Shown: one piece after another, positions 33,922-42,929 of the stretch
Numbering within the stretch: the stretch's first letter is position 1
How the letters are laid out: each line of letters begins with the position of its first letter
From: Periweissella fabalis
GTDB taxonomy: Bacteria; Bacillota; Bacilli; Lactobacillales; Lactobacillaceae
Assembly: GCF_012396505.1 (NCBI RefSeq)
Contig: NZ_JAAXPN010000002.1
Location: 1 to 64,000 of the forward strand
Length of the DNA stretch: 64,000 nucleotides
Direction: 5' to 3'
Position numbers and translations under genes: made by a program
Notes under the pieces: generated by a model
The model's input: the letters and a program-made list of their open reading frames with translations, nothing else
What the model was told of the DNA's origin: nothing
Database searches by the model: none

Positions 33922-34986
33922 ATGGGAAATTCATTGTTAATACTAGGTAATGGGTTTGATTTGGCCCACAATTTAAAATCAAGCTATGAAAATTTTCGTT
34001 CTTATTTGATACAACGTGCATTTGAATCTCGTAAATGTGATCTGGACTTTGAAGATGAGCTAGAACAAATAATTATAGAATATTTTGATGAGCCGAAAAA
34101 TGTTGATGAGATTAAAAATAAATATTTAGCCAATCTAACCCAAGGGAAAGACAAATATACGACATGTATAAACGATGCCTTAAGTAATTTATTTAGAGAA
34201 TCTGATACAGTTTTTAACCTAGATACGAATGAATACACTAACCATGATGATTTAGCGTATGACTGGTTGGTACATATAAATAAGGTTGTAGATTATTTAT
34301 ATAGTAGTAAAAAAAATCTATGGTCTGATTTTGAAGGTAATTTAAGATGCTTAGAATTGGATAGTGTGGCGGATATTCTAAAACCTTACGATGAAAATGA
34401 TGCCGATGAGACTAAATACGGAGATGAAGATGCTTTTTATGCGGATTTTCAAGTATTAACTTATACAATCCATTGGTTATTTCAAGATTGGGCTAATGAC
34501 TTGAATTCTAAAATTGATATAAATCCTTTACCTGAATTTAAAAAATTTATTTCTGATGTAAGTCCCAAAATAATTACGTTTAACTACACTGATACAATCG
34601 AAAATATATATTCATATGATAACATTTACCATATTCATGGACATGCAGATGGTTATGCAGAACTTGTTTTTGGTACCAGCGTAGAGAATGATTACGATGA
34701 TAGGTATCGATATTCCGCGTATGATGGATTAATAAAGAATACTGACAAGTGGTGGAATAATATGATAGACCAATCACCTAGTATCTTAAATAATATTGAA
34801 AATATATACGTTTATGGACATTCTTTAGGTGAGGTGGATCATGATTATTTAAATAGAATAATTGATAGATTGCCAAAAGCAGTTTGGTACATTAACGTAT
34901 ATGACGAAAGTAAGTATTCAGACATGAAGGATATATTAACTGGTTTGGGAGCAAAAGAAGTTAATATGTGGCATTTAAAAGTTTAA
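33922..34986 (+). CDS. abiH: AbiH-family phage abortive infection protein
   Basis: 354 residues. Family signature: LLILGNGFDLAH at residues 5-16, ITFNYTDT (~217), IYHIHGHADG (~236) and YVYGHSLGEVDHDY (~296-309). AbiH was described in Lactococcus as a single-gene abortive infection system; its mechanism is not established. GGAG lies 8 bases before ATG. Codon use is AT-rich compared with the housekeeping genes. It converges with the TIR gene, with a shared terminator at 35017-35058. Confidence 0.87.
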   Translation: MGNSLLILGNGFDLAHNLKSSYENFRSYLIQRAFESRKCDLDFEDELEQIIIEYFDEPKNVDEIKNKYLANLTQGKDKYTTCINDALSNLFRESDTVFNLDTNEYTNHDDLAYDWLVHINKVVDYLYSSKKNLWSDFEGNLRCLELDSVADILKPYDENDADETKYGDEDAFYADFQVLTYTIHWLFQDWANDLNSKIDINPLPEFKKFISDVSPKIITFNYTDTIENIYSYDNIYHIHGHADGYAELVFGTSVENDYDDRYRYSAYDGLIKNTDKWWNNMIDQSPSILNNIENIYVYGHSLGEVDHDYLNRIIDRLPKAVWYINVYDESKYSDMKDILTGLGAKEVNMWHLKV

Positions 34987-35016
34987 AAAATACTAAGTAG
35001 TGCTAATGTAGATACA

Positions 35017-35058
35017 TAAAAAAAGCCATCATTGACCTAAATCAATGATGGCTTTTAA
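35017..35058. terminator. bidirectional terminator between abiH and the TIR gene
   Basis: AAAAGCCATCATTGA (35021-35035) pairs with TCAATGATGGCTTTT (35042-35056), with A and T runs on either side. Confidence 0.88.
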
Positions 35059-35072
35059 TATTGTTCTAGAAA

Positions 35073-35762
35073 TTAAACAGCAGCGACTTCTGCTAATTTG
35101 GCCACGATTTCTGCCATCGTTTCCTCTGAAGTCGATAACCCGCTACGAGAACCAAGTAATGGACTTACCTCCCGTAGTTCTTCAAAGGTAACGCCATCAA
35201 GTACCGGAATCAATTGATCACGAAAAAGTAGTGTAGAGAGTTCATCATCAGCAATCCCGTCTCCTTGAATCCTTTTAAGAAAAGCCGGCGTAACTAATAC
35301 AATACCGCTACGAGAGTTAGCTAGGCCTTTATCAATTTCTCTAAGTAAATTTGTGCCTAACTTAACTTCAGTTTCACTAAACCAGACTGATGTTCCTTGG
35401 GCCGTAAGTAAATTATTTAGATTTAAAGCGATTGTTTTTCGATCATCCCAAGCATGACAAAGGAAAATGTCTTTTAAAACTTTTTCAGCTCTTTGTTCAA
35501 CAGCTTTACGCAAGGGTGTCAGCGTCTTAATTTGCTTAGGAGTATATAAGACAGTAGAATTCGCTGATGACCAGCTTGCTTTACGTTTCTGGCCACTGTG
35601 GGATGAGCCGGTTTGCTTGGAAGATGACATCTGATTAGGAGTAGCAATAGCATAGCCACTCCCATAATATTTATTGTAACTACCTCTATTGCGACATGCA
35701 GGACAATTAGCTGCTGCGGCTGCAGAACTGTGTCCCCTAACTGGTGCGGTACAAATGGCCAT
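35073..35762 (-). CDS. TIR-domain protein with N-terminal Cys-rich motif (candidate Thoeris ThsB)
   Basis: 229 residues. A TIR domain occupies ~97-225: DIFLCHAWDDR (strand A), SVWFSETEVKLGTNLLREID (acidic residues 130 and 132, candidates for NAD cleavage), SGIVLVTPAFL and LIPVLDGV. The N terminus has CTAPVRGHSS...CPACR, a small putative zinc motif seen in one class of bacterial TIR proteins, followed by a Ser/Gly-rich linker. TIR proteins in defence use NAD to make signal nucleotides. A TM-macro effector of type II Thoeris lies 2 kb away, with a DUF2971 gene between, so this is probably its signal-producing partner; that link is inference from family knowledge. Confidence 0.75.
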   Translation of the reverse strand: MAICTAPVRGHSSAAAAANCPACRNRGSYNKYYGSGYAIATPNQMSSSKQTGSSHSGQKRKASWSSANSTVLYTPKQIKTLTPLRKAVEQRAEKVLKDIFLCHAWDDRKTIALNLNNLLTAQGTSVWFSETEVKLGTNLLREIDKGLANSRSGIVLVTPAFLKRIQGDGIADDELSTLLFRDQLIPVLDGVTFEELREVSPLLGSRSGLSTSEETMAEIVAKLAEVAAV

Positions 35763-35895
35763 AAAGAATCACTCCTGTTATTTAATTTTAATTTAGTACA
35801 TGTTTATAATAACTTAAATAATATTAATTATGTTGTAAAATATTAAAAATAATATGATAAAATAAAAATTATATATAGCTACTGGGGTAATAGGA

Positions 35896-37755
35896 ATGGA
35901 TATAGAACAATATATTGTAGATTTTAAATATAATGATGAGTTATTAGAAAATTTTAAAAAGCATTTAAACAAAGATGCTAATGCAATTTTGAAGGCAGTG
36001 TACGGTGAGGATTATGATAATTATTGCGATGGTTTAATGCAAAATCTGCGCGCTTTACTTGAAAAATTTTTTGAGGAAGGCTCAAATACGCAGGAAAGTA
36101 AACCAAAATTTACTGCCAAAAATTTTATTGACTTTAGTAATAAATTCGCAGATGAAGCTAAATTTGAAAAAGTTGAATTGAATGGCAATAAAGACTGGGC
36201 CACTGAAAATAATGCGGTTAAAGCGGTTAAGGTCCTATTGGTTCAATTATTATCATTACCCGAGAGTGCATCTTCTTATTTTAATTTAGGTGATCGTTTA
36301 AATAACCTCATGAGTGATGATGGTAAGAGTGCAATTCTCATTTTTGAACTCTCAACAATTAAATATCCAGAGCGTAATTGGCCTTTTTATAAGTTAGGAA
36401 AACTTCTAATAAAAATTTCTAATAACAAAGAGAAGTTAAAAAAATTACAGCAAATTTTGATTAGTTCTGAGGCCGGTGGCATAGGTGATAAGAAACAAGT
36501 AAGTGGTTATGCGAATATTCAAGCAGTTAAAAAGCAAATTGATGATAATTTAAAAGAAGATAAAATTCCACTTCCATTTTTAACTAATATAAATAATAAA
36601 GACGAGTATACACCTGAGTTTAAAGATGCTGTTAATACGTATTTAAGTAAGGCAAATATTAGTGACATTAGCAGTGATATTAAGGAGACAAATACTACAG
36701 TATTGTTTAAAGATGCTGCTTTATTTGAACTTGCGGATAGTTTGAGCAATAAGGACGACAATGACAACATTATAAAAGACGCATTTAGACTCGTGTATTT
36801 AGTATCGTTGTTCCGTGCTAAGCAATTTGCTCCTAAGGACAGTACAACGTATTACCAGTACACTGGAGAAAATACATTAAAGAGTATAATGTCACTGGAT
36901 GAACCGAATAATCTAGAAAAACCACAAATTAAAGTTCGCCTGTATAATATTTTGGGAATGAATGATCCATTCGAAGGTAAATATTCATATAACTTATTGG
37001 ATTACAATCCAATTGAAAGTAATACTTTTATGCCGTCAAATACGTATATTGCGTCGTTTATTAAGGGAAAAAAGGAATCATTAGCAATGTGGAAAATGTA
37101 TGGTGATGATTTCAAAGGTGTCAGATTAGGTTTTACATTTATTGAAAATACGTCCGATACGCCTGATAGCGATAAAGAAATATTTCCTGAATTATATCAG
37201 GTTGTCTATTTTGATGAAGCCACTATATCAGAAGTAACCAAAGCTTGTCCTAAAAGTGCAGCACTTCATGAAATAGTGGCCTCTAATGAAAGTAAAAATG
37301 AGGTTATATTTGCTGAAATAAAAAAAGTAGTTAGTAATTTAACGGAAAAGATAACTAGTGCCGAAAAGACTATTGCTGACAAACTAACTGTATTAATTGA
37401 TCAGCAATTAGAAAAAATTCGGTACCTTATCAAAGATTCAATTTACAAAAGTGAATATGAATATCGTTTGTTGGTTCGGATTGACTCGGCGATTATTAAA
37501 GATGAAGTAGCTGGCGCCAAAGCAGCAAAAGAAGTTAACGATATACAGAAATATAGCGAGAAGCCTGTTTTACATTTTGATAAAGGGAATCCTAAACTTT
37601 ATTATGAATTTGAAGATGTCGAATTGGCTTCAATTATTTTTGGGACGAGTTTCAATAAGGCGTATCAATGGATTCCATTCTTGAGTATAAAAGTGCCAGA
37701 ATTAATGGCCACTAATCAAATAACTAGTTCTGAGTTAGAAGGCCGTTACCGTTAG
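35896..37755 (+). CDS. DUF2971-domain protein with long N-terminal extension
   Basis: 619 residues. The C-terminal third (~315-600) fits DUF2971: YYQYTGENTLKSIM, the NDPFEG motif (~355), and LAMWKMYGDDFKGVRLGF (~395-412), then a charged helix and RLLVRIDSAI. Residues 1-300 are Lys/Asp/Asn-rich and helical and match nothing I know. No membrane segment. DUF2971 proteins recur in defence islands but their activity is not established. It starts 133 bases from the divergent TIR gene and ends 43 bases before the TM-macro gene, so it is probably co-transcribed with that effector. AT-rich codons. Confidence 0.65.
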   Translation: MDIEQYIVDFKYNDELLENFKKHLNKDANAILKAVYGEDYDNYCDGLMQNLRALLEKFFEEGSNTQESKPKFTAKNFIDFSNKFADEAKFEKVELNGNKDWATENNAVKAVKVLLVQLLSLPESASSYFNLGDRLNNLMSDDGKSAILIFELSTIKYPERNWPFYKLGKLLIKISNNKEKLKKLQQILISSEAGGIGDKKQVSGYANIQAVKKQIDDNLKEDKIPLPFLTNINNKDEYTPEFKDAVNTYLSKANISDISSDIKETNTTVLFKDAALFELADSLSNKDDNDNIIKDAFRLVYLVSLFRAKQFAPKDSTTYYQYTGENTLKSIMSLDEPNNLEKPQIKVRLYNILGMNDPFEGKYSYNLLDYNPIESNTFMPSNTYIASFIKGKKESLAMWKMYGDDFKGVRLGFTFIENTSDTPDSDKEIFPELYQVVYFDEATISEVTKACPKSAALHEIVASNESKNEVIFAEIKKVVSNLTEKITSAEKTIADKLTVLIDQQLEKIRYLIKDSIYKSEYEYRLLVRIDSAIIKDEVAGAKAAKEVNDIQKYSEKPVLHFDKGNPKLYYEFEDVELASIIFGTSFNKAYQWIPFLSIKVPELMATNQITSSELEGRYR

Positions 37756-37798
37756 TATTCAATAGGAAGTGATTTATATTAATCTGGGGTATTAAGTA

Positions 37799-38721
37799 GT
37801 GCGAATAAGGGATATATTTTGTAGGAAAGTTAGTTTTTTTGATCGGCAATTAATTAAAAATTTTATCACGTATTTTGGATATATTTTTGGTGGTGGGTCA
37901 GCGATTGTGAGTTTTTTGAATTTGAGTCATCCGTTGCTCATTAAGATTGTGATTGGGTTGTTTCTGAGCACTGTGGTTATATATTTGTTTAACTACGCAT
38001 ATGCTAATGCAATGTCACGATTAACCTTAACCTTGGGTAATGCAAGCATCGAAGTAAAAATCGGTGATATTTTTGAGTGTGCAATTTTTAATGATGATAA
38101 GGTAATTAAGGTTATTCCGTTTAATCAGTATTTTGACACGCAGTTGGATGATAATATCGTAGTAAAATCATCCGTGAATGGCCAATTTTTAAAGAAAATT
38201 TTCAACTGTACATGTGCGGAACATTCTACGGATCATTGGCGAAGCCAACAACGAAGGATGACTTTGATGCCCGTATTGAGTGTGATGAATGGTTAAACAA
38301 ATACAAATTAGAAGAAAAAATTTATCGTAAGGGAAAAAATCAGCCCTATAAATTAGGCTCAATTTTCAAATATGACAATGATATTTTTGCTACCGCGTTA
38401 AGTCATGTTGATAAGGATAATCGGTCAGTATTATCGATTCAAGATTATCTGCGGTTTCTAATTAATTTTTGGGATCAAATGGATTGCTTATATGGTGGTC
38501 GCAAGGTCTACATGACTTTGTTAGGATCGGGGATGACTAGACTATCCAATCAAATTAATGAAGAACAAACATTGCAAACCATTCTATTCATTTTATGTTT
38601 GTCACAGATTAAGTTTAGCGACAAGAATAAATTGACAATCTTATTGCGCCCTGAGACTTTGCAGGAAATTAATCTGTATAAGGTAAAGAAAACGTTTAAA
38701 GATTTTCAAGGCGTTAAATAA
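37799..38721 (+). pseudogene. type II Thoeris TM-macro effector (ThsA-like), frameshifted
   Basis: Two overlapping frames together make one TM-macro protein. Frame 1 (GTG 37799 to 38296) has two membrane helices (residues ~20-42 and 48-70) and the first half of the macro domain: IEVKIGDIFE, VIPFNQYFDTQLDD, SSVNGQFLKKIF. Frame 2 (open before 38212, to 38721) carries the rest: YKLGSIFKYDNDIFATALS, DYLRFLINFWDQMD and GGRKVYMTLLGSGMTRL. In type II Thoeris the macro domain binds a TIR-made signal and the TM part damages the membrane. The break (frame shift of -1) lies between about 38190 and 38235, near T5, A4 and T4 runs. It is a pseudogene, a slippage site or a sequencing error. The start codon has no clear ribosome site. 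Confidence 0.75.
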
Positions 38722-38773
38722 GGTAGGTTGGCTCGGGAAGGATACCTAACAGTTAGTAGATAATGAATGAAAA

Positions 38774-38811
38774 TAAAAAAAGACTGAATTTGTAAAAATT
38801 CGGCCTTTTTT
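38774..38811 (+). terminator. terminator after the Thoeris-like genes
   Basis: AAAAAGACTGAATTT pairs with AAATTCGGCCTTTTT; nearly the same hairpin as at 18106. Confidence 0.8.
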
Positions 38812-38871
38812 AGTATTCTAGGAATTATATGCCTTTTACAACATGCTTTGCCGGTGAATTTTTACTAGAAA

Positions 38872-38893
38872 AGAGTTATGTCACAACCTTTTG
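38872..38893 (-). repeat. solo end of the MITE-like element
   Basis: AGTTATGTCACAACCTTTT is the complement of the left end of the element at 8728 (AAAAGGTTGTGACATAAC), here without the rest. A relic of past insertion or excision inside the island. Confidence 0.5.
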
Positions 38894-39012
38894 TTTATTT
38901 GGGCAACTTAATTATATTAAAAAATTATTTTTCTATAAAAATAATTTAATTGCGTGATATAATTAAATTTATTATAAATAATTTATTTAATTCAAAATCA
39001 TGAGGTATAGAG

Positions 39013-39786
39013 ATGGAGCTACGCCAATTTTTAGATGCCCAACCATTAACTTATCCAGAGTACCAAAATATTAGGAAATACTTGAGTCATATTAGTAGTT
39101 TTGCTTTGTGGCCAGCTAAACACACTGGTAATCAAGCACCGGCTTTGCTAGTTGATACAGAAGCTGATTTTAACGCTCAGTTAGCCGGTAAGTTACATAA
39201 GAATGTGGTTATTTTAGGTTTGAATTATGGCGACGTTAAGGGTAGTGAGAAGACAATTGCCCAGCAAATTGCGATGCAACCAGTGGAACGCGTGGCTTTG
39301 TACCAGTCACACATGAACATGGCTAATCAGTACGGTGGTCGTTATGGGAAGAAGGGTCTCGGCCCCAAATTTAGTTATTACCAAGCTACTGATTCACTTA
39401 TCCGTGGGGCCTATTTAACGGATTTATTTAAGTACAGCCTCGACGAGCATGCGGACTTAATTGCGAGTGGCTTACCTTCACATACTTGGAATGAATTTGA
39501 AAAAAGCCATTCCAAAGCTGAAATGGCCGAAATCTTAGCATTTAATATCGATGGCTTGGCATATGAACTAGAACAGATTGTAGGCCTTGATACTAGTAAA
39601 CCATTTGTGATCTTACTCATGGGTAAATCTAAATTTGCTAATTATCAAGCTGCCATACAAGCCAAGTTCCCAACGGCGATTATTGAGATTATCTATCACT
39701 ACCAAGCTCGTAAGCAGACAATCGAGATGGAAGCAGGGAATAGTGCGGTGATGGATAAGGTCGTGGAACGGATTAAGGCAGTGTAG
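39013..39786 (+). CDS. uncharacterised protein, possibly uracil-DNA-glycosylase fold
   Basis: 257 residues, soluble. NVVILGLNYGD (~residue 63-73), GAYLTDLFKY (~132-141) and FVILLMGKSKF (~198-208) resemble the strand motifs of uracil-DNA-glycosylase-like folds, but the diagnostic catalytic residues cannot be confirmed. GAGGT lies 8 bases before ATG. GC content is visibly higher than in the flanking defence genes, so it may have a different origin. It ends 54 bases before the OLD-like pseudogene. Confidence 0.5.
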   Translation: MELRQFLDAQPLTYPEYQNIRKYLSHISSFALWPAKHTGNQAPALLVDTEADFNAQLAGKLHKNVVILGLNYGDVKGSEKTIAQQIAMQPVERVALYQSHMNMANQYGGRYGKKGLGPKFSYYQATDSLIRGAYLTDLFKYSLDEHADLIASGLPSHTWNEFEKSHSKAEMAEILAFNIDGLAYELEQIVGLDTSKPFVILLMGKSKFANYQAAIQAKFPTAIIEIIYHYQARKQTIEMEAGNSAVMDKVVERIKAV

Positions 39787-39840
39787 GGCGTGGAAGTATG
39801 TTACTAAGAGAAACTAATTTACAATATCCGGAGTTTAAAT

Positions 39841-41768
39841 ATGAAAGTATTATCGTTTTCGGTTGAAAATTTTCGTGGCTACACAAATAAAGTCATATTA
39901 AACGTTGGTGATTTTACGGGATTATTTGGTAAAAATGATGCTGGTAAATCAACTATTTTTGAAGCAATGGACATTTTTTTAATGAGACAAATGCACAAAA
40001 AAAGATTAATGAAAAGGATTGGAATCTTAATTTAACCGATTCAGCAGTAGAAATTGTCATGATAGCTACCTTAACTAATTTACCAGAAACGTTAGTACTT
40101 GAAAATGTACTTGCTAATCTTAGTGACGAAGCATTGACTAATCAAGATGGTAATATGCAAATTATTAAACGATTTTCACGTAAAATTGGAAAAATCACTA
40201 CATCAACGAGTATTCTTGCTTTATATCATGAAGGTAAAGAAAATCTTTATGAATTAACTCAATCGAAGCTTCGTACTTTATTAAGAGAATTAGGGCTTGA
40301 TAGTTCATCGGAAAAAAGAAATACAACTATACGAAGTGAAATATTACAAGAGTGGAAATCAAATGGTACTCAGATTGAGCAAGAACTCTCAATCGCAACT
40401 AAACGATTGACTAAAAGTATTTGGGAAGCGTTAAAGAAACAATTACCTGATTTTCAGTTATTTAAATCAGATCGTGATAATTCTGATACTGATCCTGAGG
40501 TGCAAAACCCGATGACGGTATTGATCAAGAGTGTTCTTGATAACACGGAAATACATGATTTATTAGCTGATGTTCAAGAACGTGTTATTTCTGAACTAGA
40601 AAATTCAACTAAAGGCGTCTTGGATATTCTTAATTAACTTAATCCTGAAATTGGAGTGGAATTAAGTCCTAGTTTTGGTGACGTTAACTGGGCAAAAGCT
40701 TTCAAATTAACCTTGACTACTGAATTGGGTATTCCACTGAAAAATCGTGGTAGTGGTATTCGCTGACTAGTGTTACTTAGTTATTTTCAAAATGAGGCTC
40801 GTAAAAAGCGCCAAAATAATGGTAATAAATTTAAAGAGACAATTTATGCTGTCGAGGAACCGAAAACAGCACTACATCCACATCATCAAAAGATGTTAAT
40901 TATGGCATTAAAAGAAATGAGCGAACAAGAAGAAATTCAAATATTATTAACCACACATAGTCCTTAAATGGCAAATTTTGTATCGGTGGAACATGCTAAT
41001 TTGATTAAACGAGACAATAATAAATCAATACTTGTGAATGGTGAACAGGCAGTGGAGCAGATTGCTGAAGACCTAGGTATTTTAACTGATATTAGTACAA
41101 TTAAAGATAAAAAAATTGTTGTTCTAGAGGGTAAATGGGATCAAATTGCAATTGAACAACAAATTATTCCAGCTATATTAAACCTAGATGAATTAAAAAT
41201 GTGGCAAGAAAAAGTAATTCTTTTACCTGCTGGAGGAACTAATATAGATAACTGGCAAAAAGCGCACACATTGGATCAATTTAAGATACCCTATTATATT
41301 ATTATTGATGGTGATGATGCCGGTACTAAATATGTAAAAAATGGATTAAGTAATGAGTTTAAATTGAATAGACCAACTATGGAATTTTATTTGCCCTATA
41401 CATACATGGATATGATTCTAAATAAAGTGTATTTCCCCGGGAAATTAGGTATTCAAGAATATTGTAATGAACCTGATTTAACTATTGAAGAAGCAGGCTG
41501 GAATGCTGATACTAATGGATTTATCTTTGGGGAAAAAGGAATAGAATTATTTTATAATCGTATATACCATTTTCTAAAAGTAGAAGGTAAAAAATCTATT
41601 AAATCTAGTAAATTTAAAGAGCATACATGGTTGAATATTCCTAAAAATACAATTACCATTGAAAGTTTACAAGTCTTAAGGTGTAATGAAAGTACGGCCT
41701 ATGATGAATGGCGTGGAATTGTTGAAACTATATTGAAAGATACAACAGTTTCGGTAAAAAGTAAATAA
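39841..41768 (+). pseudogene. OLD-family ATPase/TOPRIM nuclease, inactivated by one frameshift and three stops
   Basis: Together the pieces make an OLD-like protein of ~640 residues. N-terminal ABC-type ATPase: VENFRGYTNK and Walker A GLFGKNDAGKST. Then VEEPKTALHPHHQK (Walker B region), LLTTHSP, and a TOPRIM part with IVVLEGKWDQIAIEQ and IIIDGDDAGT. A T7 run at 39974-39980 needs one more T to keep the frame (DIFFNE). After it the frame is constant but broken by TAA 40635, TGA 40764 and TAA 40965; each is explained by a single C-to-T change (CAA, CGA, CAA). The rest reads well, so inactivation is recent. OLD nucleases act in phage defence. Confidence 0.8.
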
Positions 41769-41832
41769 TAGTTAATTATTTTGTATATTAAATAAATTTT
41801 TAGATTATAGATAAATCGATTTGGATGGGCAT

Positions 41833-42132
41833 ATGAGAAATACGTTAGAAAGTTTAAATATTGTTTTATGGCAATTTTTAGGAATAATTGTTGCATTAAT
41901 TGTATTAACTAGTTTTGAATATAATGGCATTTTAATTTATTCATCTCGCAAAAACTTAGAAAAAGTTTTAAAAAAAATCAAATGTGAAAGATTTATTGAA
42001 GACTTAAAATCAACACATTATACTTTATTAGTACGGATTATATGGATGTTTTTGTTAGAAAGTCTTGTATATGCATTTAAAGAAATCATTGACACGTTTG
42101 GTATTGTTAACACCCACAGAGATAACCCATGA
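41833..42132 (+). CDS. small membrane protein crossing the island boundary, 99 aa
   Basis: Two hydrophobic segments (VLWQFLGIIVALIVLTSF and LLVRIIWMFLLESLVYAF) separated by a basic region. ATG 41833 follows GGATGGG. The last ~15 codons run antisense through the truncated permease, so the natural C terminus was probably lost at the same junction (~42088). Function unknown. Confidence 0.45.
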   Translation: MRNTLESLNIVLWQFLGIIVALIVLTSFEYNGILIYSSRKNLEKVLKKIKCERFIEDLKSTHYTLLVRIIWMFLLESLVYAFKEIIDTFGIVNTHRDNP

Positions 42133-42630
42133 GACGATTAGTAAAATTAAAAAAGCCGGTAAGTTAAAGATTGTGTGCACACCGGGAGTAGTTCCAGCCG
42201 CTGCTGTCAGGGCGGTTGGTATATGAATACCAGCTGAGTTGAGGAGATTTAAGAAGTAACCAGACCATCCTGCTGAGACATTAGCCGCACCTAAAGTAAA
42301 TTCCAAAATTAAATCCCAACCAACCATAAAGGCAATTACTTCACCAAAAGCGATGTATGAATATGTATAAGCTGATCCAGAAATGGGGGCAATTGAGGCA
42401 AATTCGGCATAGCATAGACCAGCAAAACCACAACAAATTGCGGCAATAATAAATGATAGCCATAATGCTGGTCCTGCCGTTAAGGCTCCTTTACCAGTTA
42501 AAACAAAGATCCCAGTACCAATAATATCGCCAATACCTAGTAAAATTAAGTCCCACGTCCGCAAAGAACGGTGTAACCGCGGCTCACTTTTTAACAAAGC
42601 ACTGACAGATTTTTTTCGAAAAACATCCAT
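42055..42630 (-). pseudogene. amino-acid permease (APC family), 3' half missing
   Basis: 191 codons of an APC-family transporter that should be ~460-490 residues. The start is intact: SLRTWDLILLGIGDIIGTGIF, the GPALWLSFIIAAICCGFAGLCYAEF helix, SGSAYTYSYIAFGE and FMVGWDLILEF. The family's RVND stretch (after GVNN) is the last recognisable part; FFKCIYKTF then follows and the frame closes. The rest is replaced by the island from about 42088 leftward, and no second half is in the window. Probably a cationic or general amino-acid transporter in the ancestor. A terminator-like hairpin stands in its leader. Confidence 0.82.
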
Positions 42631-42645
42631 AGATAACGCTCCAAT

Positions 42646-42679
42646 CTCAAAAAAGATACTAACTGTTAGTTAGTATCTT
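42646..42679 (-). promoter_or_regulatory. terminator-like hairpin in the permease leader
   Basis: On the - strand AGATACTAAC, loop TAACA, GTTAGTATCT, then TTTTTT, ending about 20 bases before the permease start (42630). It is oriented to stop transcription into the permease, so attenuation is possible. No T-box core or other known riboswitch is visible upstream. Confidence 0.6.
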
Positions 42680-42845
42680 AGCACGATAAAATTACTGATA
42701 TCGCCAATTAATGCTTTTATAATAAAAATTAATAATATAGTAAGAAATTTGAGTGCACCAATAATTATAGCGGTGATGAAATTTTTAATTAAAATTAAAC
42801 GTTATAAATGATGCGAATGTGAAAATATAAAATATATTTACTTAA

Positions 42846-42872
42846 TAAATATTTAATTTGACAAACCGTTAT
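42846..42872 (+). promoter_or_regulatory. sigma-28-like promoter of chemoreceptor 1
   Basis: TAAA (42846-42849), 15 bases, ACCGTTAT (42865-42872), close to the motility consensus TAAA-N15-GCCGATAA. The hexamer ACCGTT also recurs 16 bases later. Confidence 0.45.
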
Positions 42873-42929
42873 CAATGGATACCGTTTTCCTTATAGTAAT
42901 CTTAAAGAAAACATTAAGGAGCTAATAAA

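Noticed and set aside
37799-38721. Programmed -1 ribosomal frameshift in the TM-macro gene
   Set aside because: No X XXY YYZ heptamer sits in the right phase and no clear downstream pseudoknot is visible, so a mutation or sequencing error is preferred.
40635-40967. Stop-codon readthrough or recoding of the OLD gene
   Set aside because: Stops are of two kinds (TAA and TGA), lack recoding signals and come with a frameshift; pseudogene is the simpler reading.
33400-42100. CRISPR array, integrase or tRNA attachment site for the island
   Set aside because: No regularly spaced direct repeats, no recombinase frame and no tRNA in this part of the window.
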